DNA of 64,000 nucleotides from Streptomyces sp. B21-083 (GTDB taxonomy: Bacteria; Actinomycetota; Actinomycetes; Streptomycetales; Streptomycetaceae): the NCBI RefSeq assembly GCF_036898825.1, contig NZ_JARUND010000002.1, positions 1,116,001 through 1,180,000 of the forward strand, in the 5' to 3' direction. A program made the position numbers and the translations under genes. The notes beneath the pieces were generated by a model. The model did no database searches. It worked only from the letters and a program-made list of their open reading frames with translations, and was not told the origin of the DNA. Positions 52,327-61,748 of this stretch are shown piece after piece. Each line of letters begins with the position of its first letter. Within the stretch, counting starts at the first letter, position 1.

Positions 52327-55224
52327 GTGGGTAGAAACAAGACAGGCGAAGGTTCCAGGCAGACCGCAGGCGTGCCCCGAGCGGGCTCAGGCGATGCGCG
52401 TCGTGTGCTGTCCACCCGCCGGGTGGTCTTCCTCGTCATCGCGGCCGCAGCCCCCATGGCGGCCATCGCGGGCAACGCGCCCCTGGCTCTGGTGCGCGGC
52501 CATGGCATCTCGCTGCCCGCCGCGTACGTCCTGGCGGCCGTGGTCCTGTTGTGCTTCGCCGTGGGTTATTCGGCGATGAGCAAGCGTGTGGTCAACGACG
52601 GCGCGTTCTACGTCTTCGTCGCTCGCGGGCTCGGCAAGCCGGCCGGTGTCGCCACCGCGTTCGTCGCGGCGCTGGGCTATCTGGCGCTCGCGGTCGGAAT
52701 GGCCGCGGTGTTCGGGTACTTCACCTCGCTGGTCTTCGCCCAGTCCGGCGTGGACGTCCCGTGGGGAGTGTTCACCACGGTCGGGGTGGTCGTCGTGACG
52801 GCGTTCGGGCACCGCAGCGCAGACGTCTCAGCGCGGTTCCTCGGCGTTCTCATGGCCCTGGAGTTCGCGGTACTCATCGTCCTCGACGTCCTCGTCGTCG
52901 GACACAAGGGCGCTGCCGCGTTCCCCGCGGAGTCGTTCTTGCCCGGCCAGCTGTTCGGCGGCTCGCTCGGCATCGCACTCATGTTCGCCTTCACGAGTTT
53001 CGTGGGCTTCGAGTCGGCGGCGCTGTACGGCGAGGAGACCAAGGAGCCGGCGCGCAGCATCCCGCGTGCGCTGTACATATCGGTGACGTCGATCGCAGTC
53101 TTCTACGTGCTCACCGCGTGGGTCGTGATCGGCGGTGCAGGCGGCGCCGCGGCGCCCGAGCGGGCCCGCAAGGACCTGGGGAACCTCGTCTTCACACTCG
53201 CCGAGCAGTATGGCGGCACTGCACTCCTCAACGCCTCGGCGGTACTGCTGTGCACGAGTGTCCTCGCCTCGTGGATCGCGCTGCACAACGCCGCGAGCCG
53301 TTACCTGTTCGCGCTCGGCTGGGAGCAGGTCGCGCCCCGCGCCCTGGGCCGGTACCACCCGGTGCACCAGAGCCCGCACATCGGCAGCGCCGTCGTTGCC
53401 GCGGTCACGGTCGGCGTCGTCGGCGTGATGGGCCTGGCCGGTGCGGACCCCTACGAGACGATCGCCGCGGCGGTCGTCGGCCTGGGGACGCTGTCGATCG
53501 TGCTCGTGCAGGCGTTCACGGCGCTGGCGGTCGTGGTGTTCTTCCGCGGCCGCGGCGACCGGCGGCTGTTCCCCGGAGTCGTCGCCCCGGTCGTCGGTGC
53601 GCTCGGCCTCGGGACAGCGTTCGTCCTGGCCTCCACGAACTACGCGACCCTCACCGGCACGGACAGCGTGCTCGTCAACGCCGTACCGATCCTCATCGTG
53701 GTCACGGCCGGCGCGGGGGTCGTCTGCGCGCTGCGGCTGCGCTCCCGGCGCCCGCTCGCCTACGCCCACCTGGCCGACACGGCGAACCGGCACCGCCCGG
53801 ACCCGCGCGCCCCGCACGAGCGGCCGGCGTACGCCCGGCGCTACTGCGTCGTCGGCGCCGGACCCTCCGGGATGATCATGGCCCGTAACCTGCTGCACGA
53901 GGGCGTCCCCTTCGACTGGTACGAGCGCAACCCGGACTTCGGCGGGATCTGGGACCCCGACCACGAGGGCAGCCCGATGTACGACAGCTGCCACTTCATC
54001 AGCTCCAAGTACACCAGCGGCTTCTACGGCGCCCCCATGCCGTCGAACCTTCCGGACTACCCGCGCTGGCGGGAGATCCGCGACTACATCAGGGACTTCG
54101 GCCGGCAGTACGACCTCTACCGGCACGTCCGCTTCGGCACAGCGGTGACCTCCGCCGAGCCGATCTCCGGCGACCGGTGGCGGGTCACGCTGTCCGACGG
54201 CACGGTCCACGAGTACGACGGGCTCATCTGCTGCCCCGGCGTCACCTGGCACCCGAACGAGATCACGCTGCCCGGCCAGGACGTCTTCCGTGGCACGGTC
54301 CGGCATTCGGTCACCTTCCGGGACGGCCTGGAGTTCCGCGGCAAGCGGGTGCTCATCGTCGGCGCCGGCAACTCCGGGGTCGACATCGCCTGCGACGCGG
54401 CACGGCACGCGGACACGGCGTACCTGTCGGTCCGGCGCGGTTACCGGTTCGTGCCCAAGCACGTCGCCGGGCTGCCCACCGACGCCCTGCTCAACGGCAA
54501 GCTCGAACCGCCCAAGGGGGTCGTGCTCTCCAGTGACGTCAACGCGATGCTCGACGGAATCGTCGGAGACCTGACCCGGCTCGGGCTGCCGGCGCCGGAC
54601 CACGACGCGCTGAGCAGCCACCCCATCATGAACACCCAGGTGCTGCACCACCTCGCGCACGGCGACATCGTCGCCAAGCCGGACATCGCGCGCCTCACCG
54701 AGACCGGTGTGACGTTCGCCGACGGCGGCGAGGCCGAGGTCGACGAGATCGTCCTCGCGACGGGCTACGAGTACCGGATGCCGTTCCTCGACCCAGGACT
54801 GCTGGAGTGGAAGCATGGCCACCCGCAGCTGTACCTCAACGTCTTCTCGCGCGAACTGGACTCCCTGTACGTGCTCGGATTCGTCGAGTTCGCGGACGCC
54901 GCCTACAAGCGCTTCGACGAGATGGCCCAGCTCGTGATGATCGACATCAACGCACGCGAGACAGGCGTCCGCAAGGACGAGCTGACCCAACTCAAGCGCA
55001 CCGACACCCCCGACCTGCGCGGCGGCGTCAAGTACATCGACAGCCCACGACACACCAACTACGTCGAGCGCTCCACGTACATGACCTACCTCGCACAGTT
55101 CCGCGACCGCTTCGGCTGGCACGACGTCGACGACCACACCTACGACGCCCTGCGCGCCGACACGCCTTCCACTGCCTCCGCAACATCCGGGTCCGAACCG
55201 CCGAAGCCACCCAGCCGTGTCTGA
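52327..55224 (+). CDS. Fusion protein: APC-type permease plus flavin-containing monooxygenase
   Basis: This single 965-residue frame has two halves. Residues about 25-480 are an amino acid/polyamine/organocation permease with about 12 hydrophobic segments (VVFLVIAAAAPMAAIAGNAP, FTSFVGFESAALYGEETKEP). Residues about 505-945 are a flavin monooxygenase: FAD motif GAGPSG (about 510), FMO motif FRGTVRHSVTF (about 653), NADPH motif GAGNSG (about 679) and LATGYEYRMPF. The linker is Arg/Pro-rich and has no internal start with a ribosome-binding site. GTG 52327 follows GAGGAGGA. It would import a substrate and oxygenate it at the membrane (inference). Confidence 0.9.
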   Translation: MGRNKTGEGSRQTAGVPRAGSGDARRVLSTRRVVFLVIAAAAPMAAIAGNAPLALVRGHGISLPAAYVLAAVVLLCFAVGYSAMSKRVVNDGAFYVFVARGLGKPAGVATAFVAALGYLALAVGMAAVFGYFTSLVFAQSGVDVPWGVFTTVGVVVVTAFGHRSADVSARFLGVLMALEFAVLIVLDVLVVGHKGAAAFPAESFLPGQLFGGSLGIALMFAFTSFVGFESAALYGEETKEPARSIPRALYISVTSIAVFYVLTAWVVIGGAGGAAAPERARKDLGNLVFTLAEQYGGTALLNASAVLLCTSVLASWIALHNAASRYLFALGWEQVAPRALGRYHPVHQSPHIGSAVVAAVTVGVVGVMGLAGADPYETIAAAVVGLGTLSIVLVQAFTALAVVVFFRGRGDRRLFPGVVAPVVGALGLGTAFVLASTNYATLTGTDSVLVNAVPILIVVTAGAGVVCALRLRSRRPLAYAHLADTANRHRPDPRAPHERPAYARRYCVVGAGPSGMIMARNLLHEGVPFDWYERNPDFGGIWDPDHEGSPMYDSCHFISSKYTSGFYGAPMPSNLPDYPRWREIRDYIRDFGRQYDLYRHVRFGTAVTSAEPISGDRWRVTLSDGTVHEYDGLICCPGVTWHPNEITLPGQDVFRGTVRHSVTFRDGLEFRGKRVLIVGAGNSGVDIACDAARHADTAYLSVRRGYRFVPKHVAGLPTDALLNGKLEPPKGVVLSSDVNAMLDGIVGDLTRLGLPAPDHDALSSHPIMNTQVLHHLAHGDIVAKPDIARLTETGVTFADGGEAEVDEIVLATGYEYRMPFLDPGLLEWKHGHPQLYLNVFSRELDSLYVLGFVEFADAAYKRFDEMAQLVMIDINARETGVRKDELTQLKRTDTPDLRGGVKYIDSPRHTNYVERSTYMTYLAQFRDRFGWHDVDDHTYDALRADTPSTASATSGSEPPKPPSRV

Positions 55225-55956
55225 CCGACCACCCCTGGTGCTCGTCACCGGTGCCGCCGGCGGGATCGGAGAGGCCGTCTGCGGCCGGCTCGGCGCACGG
55301 GGTCGCACGCTGCTGTGCGTCGAGCGCGACCAGCCGCTCGCGGACAAGGCAGCCCTGGCGGCGGGGGCGGACGCCTCACGTTCCTCAACGCCGGCGTGAT
55401 CGGCCCCGGAGATGTCGTCGACTCCTCGGCGGCCCAGCTCCGGCTCCAACTCGACGTCATGCTCGGATCCGTGACGGAGCTCGTGGCCTCCGCGGCCCGC
55501 GTCATGAAGGCGCGCGGCCGGGGGCAGATCATCGCCACGGTGCCGATGGGCGGGATCCTCGCCCTCCCCGGATCGGCGGCGTACTCGGCGGCCAAGGCGG
55601 GGCTGCGTGCCTACCTCGCGGCGCTCAACGCCGAGTTGCGCGGCACCGGGTTCGCGGTCAGCGGCGTCTGCCCCAGCGCCGTCGATACCCCGATGCTGCT
55701 CCACGAAGCGACACACGACGGCAGCCTGATCGACTTCCTCGGGAAGGTGAGCACGGCCGACGACGTCGCGGACGTCGTCGAGCGCTCATTGCGCAAGCGC
55801 CGGCTCGAGCGCTTCCGGCCGTACAGCGACTCCATCCTGTGCCGGATCCTCGAGTCGTTCCCGTGGCTGGTACCGCCGATGCTCGGCCCTGCCGAGACGC
55901 TCGGCCGACGCGGGTGCGCCAAGCACCTGGCGCGCAAGGGGATCGCGGCAGGATGA
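55217..55956 (+). pseudogene. Short-chain dehydrogenase with internal deletion and frameshift
   Basis: GTG 55217 overlaps the fusion gene's stop and starts PLVLVTGAAGGIGEAVCGRL, a proper SDR nucleotide site. After about 50 codons the frame shifts, and from about 55376 LTFLNAGVIGPGDVVDSS continues in another frame with IIATVPMGGILALPGS, YSAAKAGL (YxxxK) and a normal C-terminus. The distance from TGxxxGIG to NAG is about 30 codons too short, so a deletion that is not a multiple of three occurred near 55340-55380. It was evidently co-transcribed with the fusion gene. Confidence 0.8.
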
Positions 55957-56290
55957 GACAGACGTTCTCGGCGGCCGGGCACAGCCGGGGCACGCCGCTC
56001 CGCTCGCCGGTGTGGCCCGCTACGAGGGGCTGCTGCCTGGCCTCGCGATATCTCGATCCCCGCGGTTGGTCATCCGCGGGGAGGACGCCACGCGCCCACC
56101 GTCGTCGTCCATGTGGTCCCGGTCGACGGAAGGCAAGGGACGGTCGAGCGCGCCGTGCGTGCCATCCACATGGGGAGGCCGAGTAGACGGCCCGGGTGAC
56201 AAGATCAAGTGACTTACTCGGCGCCACCCCCACTTCGCTCCACGGCGGCCACCGCACCCTGACGCCGCGCGTTCCGGCAGCGCAGGCCGG
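55957..56290. other. Gene-free stretch
   Basis: No supported gene in 334 bp between the broken SDR and the convergent TetR gene. One plus frame contains PTVVVHVVPVDGRQGTVERA near 56100, possibly a remnant; no family is recognised. Confidence 0.4.
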
Positions 56291-56893
56291 TCACCGCTTC
56301 CGGGCCGCGTGAGCGGAGTCGCGGAACGACCTGAGCACGTGCCGCACCATCTGTCCGGAGGTATTGGCACGGAGAAATCCCGAAATACCGCCGTAGGTGA
56401 TTTCGAGTACGATCCCGCCCATGTCGAGGGCGCTGATTCTGCCATCGCGTTCCAGGTCGAGTTTGTCGAGCAGGAGTGTTCCGATTCCCTCCCACTGGTT
56501 CACGAACAACTGCCGCTGCCGCATTCCGAGATTTCCGTCCCGCTGGGCCCGTCGCAGGAATTCGATGGCGATGATTCCCCATTTCTGCTCCGCGGCACGT
56601 GTGTCGGACCAGTGGGCGACGATTTCGATGACGGCGTCCGGGTCGGTGACATCGCGCAGTACCGCGGTGAGTTCCTCGACGTCGTGCCCCGCGTTGCCCT
56701 CAAGGAGTTGCTGCAGGACGTCTTGTTTGGAGGAGAAGTTGGAGTAGAAGGCACCCTTCGAGAAACCGGCCTCGTCCGCGATGCGTTCGACCGAGGCGCC
56801 CTCGTAGCCCTCCCGTGCGACCACGTCCCGTGCCGCGTTCAGGAGCTTCTCCCGCGTGAGCGCCTGACTCTGCTCTCGCGTCAGCCTCGCCAT
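56291..56893 (-). CDS. TetR family transcriptional regulator
   Basis: This 200-residue TetR protein has LLNAARDVVAREGYEGASVE and RIADEAGFSKGAFYSNFSSK as the DNA-binding region, and a C-terminal domain of the AcrR type. ATG 56893 has GGAGAG 7 nt upstream. It lies 145 bp downstream of the substrate-binding protein gene on the same strand, at the end of the transporter operon, and is its likely regulator. Confidence 0.9.
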   Translation of the reverse strand: MARLTREQSQALTREKLLNAARDVVAREGYEGASVERIADEAGFSKGAFYSNFSSKQDVLQQLLEGNAGHDVEELTAVLRDVTDPDAVIEIVAHWSDTRAAEQKWGIIAIEFLRRAQRDGNLGMRQRQLFVNQWEGIGTLLLDKLDLERDGRISALDMGGIVLEITYGGISGFLRANTSGQMVRHVLRSFRDSAHAARKR

Positions 56894-57038
56894 GATGATG
56901 CTCTCCCCACTGAATTCACCCGTGAACGGTGGAACCATCCGGTGCCGAACCGCGCGCAAGTGTACCGTCCGAATCTCCGGACCGGGCTGGAGAACCCCCT
57001 CGACAATGTTCGTCACCAGCCCGGTCGCACCTTACGGC

Positions 57039-58235
57039 TCAGCCGGAAATTCCGATGTGGGCGACATTGACGACGGGGCCCTCGGGCACCCAGCTGGTGC
57101 CGTTGAACTCGTGCAGCTGGTACTCGTGCACCAGTCGGCCGTCCGATTCTCCGGTCAGGGTCGCCCCGTCGATGAGGAGCGGGTCCTGCACCTTGGCAAG
57201 GGTGTCCCAGGCGGTGAGGAAGTCGCCGCTGGTGATCTGCTTGGCGTTCTTGAGGGCCGAGACGACCGCCGCGGCCAATCCGTATCCAGTCAGTGCGAAC
57301 GACTGGCTCGCGTCGGCCTTGGGTTCGTACTTCGCCATGTCGGCGCGATACCGCACCAGCGCCTTCTCGTTGTGCACGGCGGGGTTCTGGGGGTCCTTGA
57401 ACCACTGGTACGACAGGGCGCCCTTGACGTTGGCGGTGCCGGCGGGCTTCACCGTGCTGGCGAAGTCGGCGTACGGGCTGCCGATGAAGAGCTTCGGGTG
57501 GTAGTCGATCTGGCCGAGGTACGACAGGAGGGCGCCCAGGGTCGGCGGGCCGAGCGTCACCACCAGGGTGTCCACCTTGGCCGCCTTGAGTTCCGTCACC
57601 TGGGAGGTGACATCGCCCTGGCCCGGCGGCAGTCTGAGGGCCTTGACCGGCTTGACGCCCGCTTTGTTCAGTCCGGCGAGCTGGCTGTCGGAGAGGTCGT
57701 TGTTGAAGCCCATGAAGCCGACCACCGCCTTGGGTGTCCTCTCCTTGAGGTAACGCCCCTGGAGCTCGCCCTCCCAGGCGATGTCCGGCACGAACGCGCG
57801 GGAGTCGGGGAACTTCTTGATGTCGCTCAGCTCCGTCTCGCCGCCCTGCACGATCTGGGCCACGCCCGCCGTGTTGAGCTGGGGCCGGGCCGCGACGGCG
57901 ATGCCGCCGAAGTTGATGACCACCACCGCGTGGTCCTTCTTAACGAACCCGGTGTTGTTGGAGACCAGCCGGGAGGGGTCGAAGGCGTCGTCCTTCACCT
58001 GGAAGTCGATCTTCCGTCCGTTGATGCCGCCGCCGGCGTTGACCGCCTTGAAGTAGGCGGCCGCCCCGTCCGCCGAGACGCCCGCGGACGCCAGGGCGCC
58101 GCTGAGCGGGTAACTGGCGCGTACCACGATGTCGCCGCTGTCGCTCTGGCTGCCGGCCGAACGTCCTGAGCAGGCGGTGGCGGTGGCCGCGGCGACGGCC
58201 ACGAGCGCGATCAGCTTGGTTCGGTTGTTCCTCAT
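57039..58235 (-). CDS. LivK-type ABC transporter substrate-binding lipoprotein
   Basis: This 398-residue lipoprotein has a signal peptide ending at a lipobox Cys (TATACSG, C22), then the type I periplasmic-binding fold of branched-chain amino acid receptors (SYPLSGALASAGVSADGAAA, DGRKIDF-like GINGRKIDFQVKDDAFDP, ALTGYGLAAAVVSAL). It is anchored outside the membrane and delivers ligand to LivHM. Actinobacterial paralogues often bind aromatic acids rather than leucine. Last structural gene of the operon; its ATG overlaps the LivM stop. Confidence 0.92.
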   Translation of the reverse strand: MRNNRTKLIALVAVAAATATACSGRSAGSQSDSGDIVVRASYPLSGALASAGVSADGAAAYFKAVNAGGGINGRKIDFQVKDDAFDPSRLVSNNTGFVKKDHAVVVINFGGIAVAARPQLNTAGVAQIVQGGETELSDIKKFPDSRAFVPDIAWEGELQGRYLKERTPKAVVGFMGFNNDLSDSQLAGLNKAGVKPVKALRLPPGQGDVTSQVTELKAAKVDTLVVTLGPPTLGALLSYLGQIDYHPKLFIGSPYADFASTVKPAGTANVKGALSYQWFKDPQNPAVHNEKALVRYRADMAKYEPKADASQSFALTGYGLAAAVVSALKNAKQITSGDFLTAWDTLAKVQDPLLIDGATLTGESDGRLVHEYQLHEFNGTSWVPEGPVVNVAHIGISG

Positions 58236-59260
58236 CGAACTTCCTTTCCAGGGAGGGCTGCGGGGACGGAGTGAGAGCTGGTTCGGAGGATGTGCGCGAT
58301 CCGGCCGAGCAGGCGGGTGAATCCCCCGACCAGGCCGGTCGGCGCGACGATCAGGCACAGGACGAGACCGCCGGCGTAGACGAGTTGGGCCCAGTTGCCC
58401 GAGGAGTCGCCGCTGACGACGTTCTCGGCGGCGGTGGGCAGGTAGACGACGATCGCCGCGCCGACGAGCGCGCCCGCCCAGGTCCGGCTGCCGCCGACGA
58501 CGCTGGCCGCTAGCAGAGTGATGGAGAGGGCGATCTGGTAGCTGTCGGGCACCGCGATCGCGAGGGCGAGGGCGTAGAGCGCGCCACCGACGCCCGCCAC
58601 GGCCGAACTGACGGCGAAGGCCGTGAGTTTCACTCGGGTGACGCTGACCCCGTTCGCCGCGGCGAGCAGCGGGCTCGTGCGGACCGCCGCCAGCGCTCTG
58701 CCGCTCGCTCCGGTCACGAGGTTGCGCAGCAGGAACAGTGTCAGGCCGAGAACGAGGAGGCTTACGAGGAAGCCGAACTGGGCCGGAGTGAGCCCCGTCC
58801 CTGGGGGCGGCTCGAGACCGGAGCGTGCGAGCGAGACTCCGAAGGTCCCGCCGGTCGTGGACTTGAGGCGAATCACGACGAGGGGGAACACCGCGGCGAC
58901 CGCGATGGTGAGCAGCCCGAGGTTGGCGCCGCCCATCCTGAGGGCGAGGCCGCCGATCAGCAGCCCGAAGACCAGGCACAGGGCTCCGGCCGCCAGGACG
59001 GCGGGCACCCACGGCCAGCCATGTGTCGCTACGGCGATGAGGGCCGCGTATCCGCCGAGGCCGAAGACGGCTCCGTGGCCGACGCTGATCTGACCGGAGT
59101 GGCCGAGGAGAAGGTTGAGTCCGGCCACGGCCATGGCGAGGGTGAGGACCCGGGTGAGGTCGAGCAGGTCGTAGTCGGAGACGAGGAAGGGGATGACCAG
59201 GCCGACCAGCAGCGCTGCGGTCCAACCGCCGGGGACGGCGAAACGGCGCACGGTGTTCAT
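58232..59260 (-). CDS. LivM-type branched-chain/aromatic ABC transporter permease
   Basis: This 342-residue inner-membrane permease has about nine hydrophobic segments and the LivM signature LNLLLGHSGQISVGHGAVFG, with the coupling-helix region ALAAVRTSPLLAAANGVSV. It forms the channel with LivH. Both its ends overlap neighbours by 4 bp, so the five transporter genes are translationally coupled. Confidence 0.93.
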   Translation of the reverse strand: MNTVRRFAVPGGWTAALLVGLVIPFLVSDYDLLDLTRVLTLAMAVAGLNLLLGHSGQISVGHGAVFGLGGYAALIAVATHGWPWVPAVLAAGALCLVFGLLIGGLALRMGGANLGLLTIAVAAVFPLVVIRLKSTTGGTFGVSLARSGLEPPPGTGLTPAQFGFLVSLLVLGLTLFLLRNLVTGASGRALAAVRTSPLLAAANGVSVTRVKLTAFAVSSAVAGVGGALYALALAIAVPDSYQIALSITLLAASVVGGSRTWAGALVGAAIVVYLPTAAENVVSGDSSGNWAQLVYAGGLVLCLIVAPTGLVGGFTRLLGRIAHILRTSSHSVPAALPGKEVR

Positions 59261-60138
59261 ACCCGTACCGTCCTCGTCCTGCCGAAAAGCCCGGCCGGCT
59301 TCACCGTCACGACAATGGCGGTGAGCAGGAAGGGCGCGACGACCGCGAGATCTCCGTCAAGGCCGGGGACGTAGCGGCCTGCCAGTCCGTCGGCGATGCC
59401 GACGAGCACCCCGCCGACCACCGCGCCGACCCGGCTCGCCAGCCCGCCGAGCGTGCCGGCGGCCAGGGCGAGCAGCAGGGGGAAGGTCATCATGCCCGGT
59501 GACACGGTGAGGACGGGTGCGGCGACGATGGCGGCGAAGGCACCGACCGCCGCGGCGATCGCCCATCCGGTCATGAGCCACAGACCCTGGTGCTGGCCCA
59601 GCACGGTGGCGGAGGCCGGGTTCTGCGCGACGGCGCGCAGGCGCAGTCCGACGCTGGTCCGGTTGAACAGCACGGCGGTGGCCGTCATCACGGCGAGCAG
59701 CAGGACCAGCGACCCCACCTGCTGGACCGTCATGCGCAGACCGGCGAACTCGAGGAGTCCCTTGCCGAAGGGGCTGGGGAAGGTCTGGGGGTCGGTCGTC
59801 CACACGATGGCCATCAGCGCGTTCAGTCCGAGGAGCAGGGCGACGCTGAGCGTGAGCAGCGGGAGTTCCCCGGCGCTCTCCACCCGCCGGACCAGGACCC
59901 TTTCGATGAGCGCTCCGCCTGCCGCGGACAGAACGACGACCAGCGGGACGGCCGCCCAGAAGGACAGGCCGTGGTGGAGGAGGACGAGCGTGAGGTACGC
60001 GGAGAGCGTCGCCATCTCGCCCTGGGCGAAGTTGAGCATGCCGGTGCCCTGGAAGACGACGCTGAGGGCGAGGGCGAGGACGCCGTACACCAGCCCTGAG
60101 CTCAGCCCGTCGAGGACCTGTTGGAACAGTTCGGTCAT
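59257..60138 (-). CDS. LivH-type branched-chain/aromatic ABC transporter permease
   Basis: This 293-residue permease has about eight membrane segments, the family opening LFQQVLDGLSSGLVYGVLAL and the motif GMLNFAQGEMATLSAYL. The coupling region GLRLRAVAQNPASATVLG contacts the ATPases. ATG 60138 overlaps the LivF stop. Confidence 0.93.
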   Translation of the reverse strand: MTELFQQVLDGLSSGLVYGVLALALSVVFQGTGMLNFAQGEMATLSAYLTLVLLHHGLSFWAAVPLVVVLSAAGGALIERVLVRRVESAGELPLLTLSVALLLGLNALMAIVWTTDPQTFPSPFGKGLLEFAGLRMTVQQVGSLVLLLAVMTATAVLFNRTSVGLRLRAVAQNPASATVLGQHQGLWLMTGWAIAAAVGAFAAIVAAPVLTVSPGMMTFPLLLALAAGTLGGLASRVGAVVGGVLVGIADGLAGRYVPGLDGDLAVVAPFLLTAIVVTVKPAGLFGRTRTVRV

Positions 60139-60893
60139 TTCCTGACTCCGATCGCTTCCGTGCCGCCGTCCGTCTCGCCTAGGTACGCCCGCCTGATCAC
60201 GTCGCCGTCGCGGAACTCGCCGACGGATCCGGCCGCAGCGACCCGGCCGCCCGCGAGGACGATCACGCGGTCGGCGATGTCGAGGGAGAGGCGGGCGTTC
60301 TGCTCTGCGATCAGCAGCGAGGTCGACCACTCCTCCCTGATCCGGGCCAGTGCCTCGAAGAGCTGCCGGGTGAGCAGCGGGGCGAGGCCGAGGGAGGGCT
60401 CGTCGATGAGCAGCAGCCGGGGCCGGGCCATCAGCGCCCGCCCGATCGCGAGCATCTGCTGCTGGCCTCCCGAGAGCAGACCGGCCGCCCGTCCGCGCAT
60501 CTCGGCCAGTACCGGGAAGGTGTCGTAGACGAGGGCGAAGTCCTCGCGGAGGCCGGCCCGTTGGTCCCTGGGGCGGGCGAGGCTGCCGAGCCTGAGGTTC
60601 TCCGCGACGGTCAGGTCGACGAACGTGCCGCGTCCCTCGGGTACGTGCCCGACGCCCTTACGCGCGATGCGGGCACCGCTCCAGCGCGTGATGTCCACGG
60701 CGTCGTACTCGATCGTGCCCTGGGTCGACACCAGACGGGAGATGGAGCGCAGCAGGGTCGTCTTGCCGGCTCCGTTGGGGCCGAGGAGGACGGTGATCTC
60801 GCCGTCCGCCAGGGCGAGGTCGATTCCGTGCAGGACCTCGACGGAGCCGTAGCGGGCCAGCAGCCGCCGGGTTTCGAGCAGTGTGCCGTTCAT
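60135..60893 (-). CDS. LivF-type ABC transporter ATP-binding protein
   Basis: This 252-residue ATPase has Walker A GPNGAGKTTLL, signature LSGGQQQMLAIGRALM and Walker B LLLIDEPSLGLAP. It pairs with the LivG-like ATPase to energise import. It overlaps both neighbours by 4 bp. Confidence 0.94.
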   Translation of the reverse strand: MNGTLLETRRLLARYGSVEVLHGIDLALADGEITVLLGPNGAGKTTLLRSISRLVSTQGTIEYDAVDITRWSGARIARKGVGHVPEGRGTFVDLTVAENLRLGSLARPRDQRAGLREDFALVYDTFPVLAEMRGRAAGLLSGGQQQMLAIGRALMARPRLLLIDEPSLGLAPLLTRQLFEALARIREEWSTSLLIAEQNARLSLDIADRVIVLAGGRVAAAGSVGEFRDGDVIRRAYLGETDGGTEAIGVRK

Positions 60894-61684
60894 ACCTCCA
60901 CCTCCGACCAGTCGTCGCCCAGGTAGGCGGCGATCACCCGTTCGTCGGCCGCGACCTCGGCGGGGGGTCCGGCCACCAGGAGCCGACCGGCGTCGAGGAC
61001 GACCACATGACGCGAGACCCGCATCACCAGGCCGACGTCGTGTTCGACGAGGACGCAGGTCATTCCCGTGTGCGCGGCGAACTCCTCGATGTCGGCGAGC
61101 AGTTCGGATGCCTCGTCGGCGCCGAGTCCGGCCGCGGGCTCGTCGAGCAGCAGCAGGCGGGGCTCGGCTATCAGGGCCCGCGCCACCTCGACCCGTCGCC
61201 GGTCGCCGTGCGGGAGGCTGTCGACGCGGTGGTCCTGGGAGTGGTGCAGGCCGAGGCGTTTGAGCAGCTCGGAGGCCCGGGCGCGCATCGCCCGCTCGGC
61301 CCGGGTGACCGGGGGCGGCCGCAGGATCGAGCTCAGCAGGCCGCCTTTCATCCGGCCGTGGGCGCCGAGCAGGACGTTGTCGAGAGCGCTGAGTTCGGGA
61401 ATCAGCAGCGGGGTCTGGAAGGTGCGTGCGATGCCCAGGGCCGCGCGGCGGTCGGCGTGCAGCCGGCTCAGGTCGCGTCCCTCCAGTTCGACCGTGCCGA
61501 GATGCCGGGCGACCCCGCTGATGCAGTTGAACAGTGTGGTCTTCCCTGCTCCGTTCGGCCCGATCACCGCTGAGACACCGCCCGCCGGGACGGAGAAGGA
61601 GACGCCCTGTAGCGCTGTCACGCCCTGGAAGCTCACTCCGAGTGAGTCGACGCGAAGGGCCGTGTCGTGTGTCGGATCGGCCAT
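60890..61684 (-). CDS. LivG-type ABC transporter ATP-binding protein
   Basis: This 264-residue ATPase has Walker A GPNGAGKTTLFN and Walker B LLLLDEPAAGLG. The signature is degenerate: LPHGDRRRVEVARALI in place of LSGGQ...R, as in many LivG proteins. ATG 61684 has AGGA upstream; a GTG at 61693 is too close to it. First transporter gene, 64 bp after the flavoenzyme gene, so the oxidase and importer probably share one transcript. Confidence 0.92.
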   Translation of the reverse strand: MADPTHDTALRVDSLGVSFQGVTALQGVSFSVPAGGVSAVIGPNGAGKTTLFNCISGVARHLGTVELEGRDLSRLHADRRAALGIARTFQTPLLIPELSALDNVLLGAHGRMKGGLLSSILRPPPVTRAERAMRARASELLKRLGLHHSQDHRVDSLPHGDRRRVEVARALIAEPRLLLLDEPAAGLGADEASELLADIEEFAAHTGMTCVLVEHDVGLVMRVSRHVVVLDAGRLLVAGPPAEVAADERVIAAYLGDDWSEVEV

Positions 61685-61748
61685 CGATGGCACCGTCCTG
61701 TTCTGCGTGAGGTGAAGCGTGGTCGTACGGGGGTGAGGGGGTGGCGCA

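Noticed and set aside
52828..55716. 962-codon open frame on the minus strand opposite the permease-FMO gene
   Set aside because: It is an antisense shadow caused by strong third-position GC bias; its translation is low-complexity Arg/Gly/Val-rich and matches nothing, while the plus frame shows clear motifs.
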